From positions 1-26,468 of the forward strand of contig JAPXSY010000042.1 of NCBI GenBank assembly GCA_033812795.1: 26,468 nt of DNA, in the 5' to 3' direction. Made by a program: the position numbers and the translations under genes. Source of the DNA: JAPXSY01 sp033812795. GTDB taxonomy: Bacteria; Verrucomicrobiota; Kiritimatiellia; RFP12; UBA1067. Under the pieces are notes generated by a model that searched no databases, was not told the origin of the DNA, and was given only the letters and a program-made list of their open reading frames with translations. Shown piece after piece: positions 22,791-26,468 of the stretch. Position 1 is the first letter of the stretch, and each line of letters starts with the position of its first letter.

Positions 22791-24223
22791 GCCCGCACCT
22801 CCTGTTCGACCGCCTGCCCTGCCCGCAGCACCACGCTCTCACCGAACGCCGGACCGAGAATCTGGAGTCCGACCGGTAATCCTGCCGCAGTCCGGCCGCA
22901 CGGCACGGAGAGTCCGCAGATCCCGGCCAGACTGGCGGGCACCGTGAACGTGTCGCCCAGATACATGGTGAGGGGATCCTCACACCGCTCGCCGATGCGG
23001 TACGCCGGCGTGGGCGCCACCGGCGTGAAGAGCACATCGCAACGCTCGAACGCCTCTGTAAAGTCGCGCCGGATCAGGGTCCGGACTTTCTGCGCGCGCC
23101 CGTAATACGCATCGTAATACCCGCTGCTCAAGACATACGTCCCCAGAATGATGCGCCGTTTGACCTCCTGGCCGAACCCCTCGGCCCGGCTGCGGGCGTA
23201 CAGGTCGAACACCGATGCGGGGCGGCTCGTCCGGTGCCCGTAGCGCACCCCGTCAAAACGCGCCAGATTGGCGGACGCCTCCGCCGTGCCCACAATGCAA
23301 TACACCGCGACCGCATATTCGGTGTGCGGCAGGCTCACCTCCACAATCTCGGCCCCCGCCGTCGCGCACGCATCAACAGCCCGGCGCACACACGCCATCA
23401 CCTCTGGATCCGTGCCATCGACAAAATACTCCTTCGGCAGGCCGATCCGCAACCCCCGCACGCCGCCGACGAGCGCCGCCCGGTAATCCGGCACCGGCGT
23501 GTCCAACGTGGTCCCGTCATGCGGATCCACGCCCGCCAGCGTCTGCAACAGAACCGCCGCATCCTCAACCGTCCGGGTCATGGGCCCCACCTGATCCAAG
23601 GATGAGGCGTACGCCGTGACGCCGTACCGCGACACGCGGCCGTACGAGGGTTTGAGGCCCACGCAACCGCAGAATGCGGCGGGCTGGCGGATTGATCCGC
23701 CCGTATCGCTACCCAACGCCGCAATGGCCTCGCCGCCGGCCACCGCCGCAGCCGATCCGCCGCTGGAGCCGCCCGGAACCCGTTCCAGATCGTGCGGGTT
23801 GCGCGTGACCTTGAACGCCGAGGTCTCAGAAGACGACCCCATGGCGAATTCGTCCATATTGGTGCGGCCTGCAAACACCGCGCCTGCGGCCCGCAGCCGC
23901 GCCGCAACCGTCGCGTCGTACGGAGCCACATACCCCTGCATCATATTGGAGGCGCATGTGCAGGGCTGGCCCTCGACATTGATCAGGTCCTTGATCGCCA
24001 CCGGAATCCCGAGCAGGTCCGTGTCGTGCCCCGCCGCCCGCGCGGCATCCGCCGCGGCGGCCTGCCGCAACGCCCCCTCCTCATCCACACTCAGATACGC
24101 GTGCAGAGCGCCATCCTTCTCCCGGATCGCATCCAATACGGCCCGTGTCAGCTCAACTGAGGAATACGTCTTCTTCCGCAGCCCTTCTACCGCCGCGCAC
24201 AGTGTCAAACCCGCAACATCCAT
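22787..24223 (-). CDS. gatA: Asp-tRNA(Asn)/Glu-tRNA(Gln) amidotransferase subunit A
   Basis: Glutaminase subunit (478 aa) of GatCAB, amidase-signature family. The catalytic triad is K78 (in PVAIKD), S153 (in PGGSSGGSAA) and nucleophile S177 (in GSDTGGSIRQPA), all present. The start at 24223 is taken because MDVAGLTLCAAVEGL is preceded by GGGAG and 59 further in-frame upstream codons overlap gatC. It supplies ammonia from glutamine to GatB. It overlaps gatB by 4 nt. Confidence 0.97.
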   Translation of the reverse strand: MDVAGLTLCAAVEGLRKKTYSSVELTRAVLDAIREKDGALHAYLSVDEEGALRQAAAADAARAAGHDTDLLGIPVAIKDLINVEGQPCTCASNMMQGYVAPYDATVAARLRAAGAVFAGRTNMDEFAMGSSSETSAFKVTRNPHDLERVPGGSSGGSAAAVAGGEAIAALGSDTGGSIRQPAAFCGCVGLKPSYGRVSRYGVTAYASSLDQVGPMTRTVEDAAVLLQTLAGVDPHDGTTLDTPVPDYRAALVGGVRGLRIGLPKEYFVDGTDPEVMACVRRAVDACATAGAEIVEVSLPHTEYAVAVYCIVGTAEASANLARFDGVRYGHRTSRPASVFDLYARSRAEGFGQEVKRRIILGTYVLSSGYYDAYYGRAQKVRTLIRRDFTEAFERCDVLFTPVAPTPAYRIGERCEDPLTMYLGDTFTVPASLAGICGLSVPCGRTAAGLPVGLQILGPAFGESVVLRAGQAVEQEVRA

Positions 24224-24278
24224 CGTGTCGACTCCCGCCTTCGTCCCTGCCCGTTCCGCTGCCCGCGCACACTCCCGT

Positions 24279-24575
24279 TCAGGCTTCCTCCACAATCTTC
24301 GGCAACCGAAACTCATACCCGTTGCGTTCCGGCGCGTTCGCCAGAAACAGCTCGCGCGCCTCCGACTCCGCCGCGACCGTCTGGTCCTCACGGAACACAT
24401 TTACCAGATTTTGGCCGTGCTGCGTCGGCTCGATGCCGGAGAGCTCCAACCTTCCGATCTTTTCGACGTAACGCACAACCGTCTCCAACTGCCGCTGAAA
24501 CAACTGTTGCTCCTCCGGCGTCAGTTCGATCCGCGCCAATTCGGCCACATACGCCACATTAATCGTGTCCTTCAC
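24279..24575 (-). CDS. gatC: Asp-tRNA(Asn)/Glu-tRNA(Gln) amidotransferase subunit C
   Basis: Small subunit (98 aa) that wraps and stabilises GatA-GatB. YVAELARIELTPEEQQLFQRQLETVVRYVEKI is the family core, followed by the extended arm ending near LPKIVEEA. The start is taken as GTG at 24575, since AAGGA lies ahead and the family begins just there; the longer in-frame ORF back to 24662 would cross the promoter. First gene of the minus-strand run, 55 nt before gatA. Confidence 0.93.
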   Translation of the reverse strand: MKDTINVAYVAELARIELTPEEQQLFQRQLETVVRYVEKIGRLELSGIEPTQHGQNLVNVFREDQTVAAESEARELFLANAPERNGYEFRLPKIVEEA

Positions 24576-24633
24576 CTGCGGTTCCTTCCTGAGCTTCCGT
24601 CCGCCTCCGGCACCTGTAAAAAGAAAGAGTTCT

Positions 24634-24662
24634 ATTTTACCTTTTCCAGCCTGAAGGTACAA
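24634..24662 (-). promoter_or_regulatory. Candidate promoter for gatC and the minus-strand run
   Basis: On the minus strand: TTGTAC (24662-24657), 17 nt, TAAAAT (24639-24634). The -10 is one base off consensus and the spacing is ideal; the -35 is weaker. Initiation would fall near 24627, about 50 nt before the gatC GTG. Confidence 0.55.
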
Positions 24663-24708
24663 TTCAAATACGTTTGAACGTATCGATCCGATAGCGATGT
24701 CTCAGATC

Positions 24709-24738
24709 GGGAGGGGCAAGCGTCTGCTTGCCCCTCCC
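24709..24738. repeat. Perfect 13-bp hairpin upstream of gatC
   Basis: Arms GGGAGGGGCAAGC (24709-24721) and its complement (24726-24738) around GTCT. No T-run on either side. Could be an operator, a transcript-end structure for the divergent side, or repeat debris. A smaller hairpin GCGGGC-ATCC-GCCCGC stands at 24768-24783. Confidence 0.7.
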
Positions 24739-24887
24739 TTACAGCCTCACAGCCTTAACACCCGCCAGCGGGCATCCGCCCGCGCACCTCCCTCTCCCCT
24801 CTTCACTGCATACGGGTAAGCGTTACCGTCACCACCCCGTTCTCGCCCGGAACCCCGGACAGCCGGCCTACCGATAACCTCAATCAG

Positions 24888-24913
24888 AAATCCTGTTAAT
24901 CCTGTAATCCTGG
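24888..24913. repeat. AATCCTGT short tandem array
   Basis: Three adjacent units (AAATCCTGT, TAATCCTGT, AATCCTGG), 8-9 nt each, in the gene-free stretch 24663-25192. A further example of the short-word arrays in this genome. Confidence 0.6.
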
Positions 24914-24953
24914 CTTAAAGTTTAACGTCCCCGTCACCCCCCGCCGCACCGTA

Positions 24954-24983
24954 TTGAGATGCGGGCGGAGCCCGCAATCTCAA
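24954..24983. repeat. 13-bp hairpin before the octamer array
   Basis: TTGAGAT plus GCGGGC (24954-24966) pair with GCCCGC (24970-24975) and ATCTCAA (24977-24983), with a GGA triloop and one bulged A. No T-run follows on the minus strand, so it is not a classical terminator for the surface-protein gene. Confidence 0.65.
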
Positions 24984-25047
24984 AGGCGGTGAGACTGTGA
25001 GACTGTGAGGCGGTGAGACTGTGAGGCGGTGAGACTGTGAGGCGGTG
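24984..25047. repeat. Octamer array (AGGCGGTG / AGACTGTG)
   Basis: Eight perfect 8-nt units of two alternating types: AGGCGGTG at 24984, 25008, 25024 and 25040; AGACTGTG at 24992, 25000, 25016 and 25032. Unrelated in sequence to the GAAACCNN arrays but of identical period. Confidence 0.92.
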
Positions 25048-25067
25048 GTGTTCCGTGGTGAAACAGT

Positions 25068-25131
25068 CGATCCCGATCCCGATAGCGACCCCGACCCCGA
25101 TTTGGATGGAACCGATAAAACCAGAAACCCA
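25068..25131. repeat. Composite repeat, partial third copy
   Basis: CGATCCCGAT-type hexamers with AGCGACCCCGA variants, then TTTGGATGGAACC and a decayed stretch with ACCAGAAACCC. This matches the middle and the start of the third part of copies 1 and 2. The inverted-repeat module is missing and the octamer array is almost gone. It lies about 60 nt beyond the end of the surface-protein gene. Confidence 0.75.
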
Positions 25132-25192
25132 AAATCTTGAGCGCGCTTGACGGTTCCAAACACCCGAAACCAAAAGGAGACTTCTCGCCAGA

Positions 25193-26468
25193 TCAGCGTA
25201 AAAGGACCGTCATGCCATGGTGCTTAACTTTGACGACGAGTTTGGAACTGTCCCGCTGGACAATCTGGATATACTTCGGATCGTACTCAAGCTTGAAAAG
25301 GTCTTCGGCTCCCCAGTGGAGATTGTTGGCGCTCTTCGACTGCATGAGCGTGTAGACGCCGGGTTTGGCGCCATGAGCCGCCTCGATCCGAACCGTGTAC
25401 GGATGATCAGCGGTGACCGTTTCCGTTGGCCAGAGGGAATTCACATACATCACGGTGTTGGAGAGGAAGCCCTCGCCTTCGATGGTGAACTTGAGTTCAC
25501 AATCCGGACCGATATCCAGGCCTTCGTTTACAGTAATGTAGGTGTTCGTGCCGTGCACCCAGAGACGCTGACGGTAAGAGGTCGCGGTCTTGTGCCCGAC
25601 CTGCAATGACCCCCACATGGTAAAGAGCGAATTCGCGACTTCCAGTGTGTTGTCCGTACCTTGCTCGCCCATGATGGTGCGATAGATCGGCACGATCGAG
25701 TTGTTGACGATCCTTACCCAGTTGTTGGACGAATTTGCGTTGCTCCCGATACGGAGAATGTTCTGGGGGAGTTCCAGCGTCGCATTGTCGACGATGATTC
25801 CGTTATACGATCCGATGCCGTGGATGCCCCAGTTGCGCTTCGCCAGCCCTTCCTCCTCTTCACGCCACTTGGCGCCGTCCGCAATGACGAGGACATTGGA
25901 ATCGGAATTCGATCCGACGTAAAAGTGGACGTTCGTCATGTACACCGTCGCGCCATTCACGACTTCCAGACGGTTGCCGAAGCCGCGGTTCCCGACGGCG
26001 ATATTGCGGGCAGACGGGTTGTTGGTGACATAAAACGTACCCGCGTCCACGATCATCTGGTTGAACGCCGTCGAGGCGCTGTTGCCGATCGTGACCGCAC
26101 CGAGCGCGTCGAACACCGCGTTCGTGCCGATATAGGCGATGTTGTTGGTCGCCAGGTCGTTGCCGACCACCGTGCTGGCGGAGGCTTGCATCCACGCGCC
26201 ATCTTCGAGGCGGAACACGTTCGACTGCGTGTACGTGCCGCCGATATAGACATTACCGGAGGCTGCAAGGCGCGTTCCGTCGCCGCGTATCGTTGCGGTA
26301 TTAGCGAAGGAGGGGCCAACGCCGGCATCTTTAAGAGCGGTCTTGCTCCAGGGATTTTCACCGAGACGGAATTCGGCGCAGTTGAAGGTCGAGGCGCCGG
26401 AGACGTAAAGCGAGTTGGTGCCACTGTAATTGCCGATGTAGAGGCTGCCGAGGGTATCGACCGTCGAA
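25193..26468 (-). CDS. Repetitive beta-helical surface protein, autotransporter-type (N-terminal part outside window)
   Basis: The frame is open from the right window edge to a TGA at 25193-25195, so only the last 424 or so residues are seen; the ATG-like start at 26218 is an internal GTG. The visible chain is a run of roughly 20-40-residue repeats with a pattern [I/V]G...S.N.L.V..GA, for example LYIGNYSGTNSLYVSGAST, VYIGGTYTQSNVFRLEDGAW and LWVHGTNTYITVNEG. Such repeats form beta-solenoids in autotransporter-associated surface proteins, common in Kiritimatiellota/Verrucomicrobiota genomes. The C-terminal 80 residues are a separate beta-rich end (SLWPTETVTADHPYTVRIEAA on). No PEP-CTERM anchor or obvious barrel domain is visible, so the mode of anchoring is unknown. 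Low in Cys and rich in Asn/Thr/Gly. Confidence 0.75.
   Translation of the reverse strand, partial: STVDTLGSLYIGNYSGTNSLYVSGASTFNCAEFRLGENPWSKTALKDAGVGPSFANTATIRGDGTRLAASGNVYIGGTYTQSNVFRLEDGAWMQASASTVVGNDLATNNIAYIGTNAVFDALGAVTIGNSASTAFNQMIVDAGTFYVTNNPSARNIAVGNRGFGNRLEVVNGATVYMTNVHFYVGSNSDSNVLVIADGAKWREEEEGLAKRNWGIHGIGSYNGIIVDNATLELPQNILRIGSNANSSNNWVRIVNNSIVPIYRTIMGEQGTDNTLEVANSLFTMWGSLQVGHKTATSYRQRLWVHGTNTYITVNEGLDIGPDCELKFTIEGEGFLSNTVMYVNSLWPTETVTADHPYTVRIEAAHGAKPGVYTLMQSKSANNLHWGAEDLFKLEYDPKYIQIVQRDSSKLVVKVKHHGMTVLLR

Noticed and set aside
24817..24880. Minus-strand gene remnant ending GENGVVTVTLTRMQ
   Set aside because: The open frame is only about 23 codons, has no start or ribosome binding site and no recognisable family; too little to call.

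Overview
This GC-rich window is bacterial chromosome from a Gram-negative organism. It carries an MsbA-like exporter, type IV pilus motor ATPases, an Rnf complex and a surface protein made of autotransporter-type repeats. The mix (Rnf, a long beta-helical surface protein, intergenic spacers full of short-word tandem arrays) fits the PVC superphylum, perhaps Kiritimatiellota or a relative. That placement is inference; no rRNA or other marker gene is present.

Layout, left half, plus strand. (1) 1-1198: the 3' end of an SDR (FabG-like) reductase and a protein resembling flavin-dependent thymidylate synthase with an altered signature. (2) 1199-1598: a composite repeat (inverted-repeat module, CCCGAT-type hexamers, octamer minisatellite) followed by a plausible rnf promoter. 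(3) 1599-6025: rnfA-B-C-D-G, an ion-pumping ferredoxin:NAD+ oxidoreductase, without rnfE. (4) 6149-6460: a small unknown gene. (5) 6573-8338: leuA preceded by what reads as a complete leucine attenuator (leader peptide with five Leu codons, pause hairpin, antiterminator, terminator). (6) tRNA-Thr(UGU), ilvD and tRNA-Ser(UGA) follow. leuA and ilvD both serve branched-chain amino acid synthesis. (7) 10522-11193: hairpins, a second copy of the composite repeat and the 3' remnant of a gene.

Right half, minus strand, in transcription order: gatC, gatA, gatB, a PilB/GspE-type ATPase, pilT, a second PilB/GspE-type ATPase, trxB, an MsbA-like ABC exporter, murJ, ybaB and recR. These eleven genes run in one direction with gaps of at most about 95 nt and several overlaps, behind a plausible promoter at 24634-24662, so they could form one very long operon. 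It joins tRNA amidation, pilus motors, redox homeostasis, envelope biogenesis and recombination repair.

At the right edge, 24576-25192 is a non-coding stretch of hairpins and 8-bp-period arrays. Beyond it is the 3' part of a repetitive surface protein gene on the minus strand, open at the window edge. The most interesting items are the leucine attenuator, the composite repeat family with its recurring 7-8 bp word arrays, the ThyX-like protein and the absence of rnfE.
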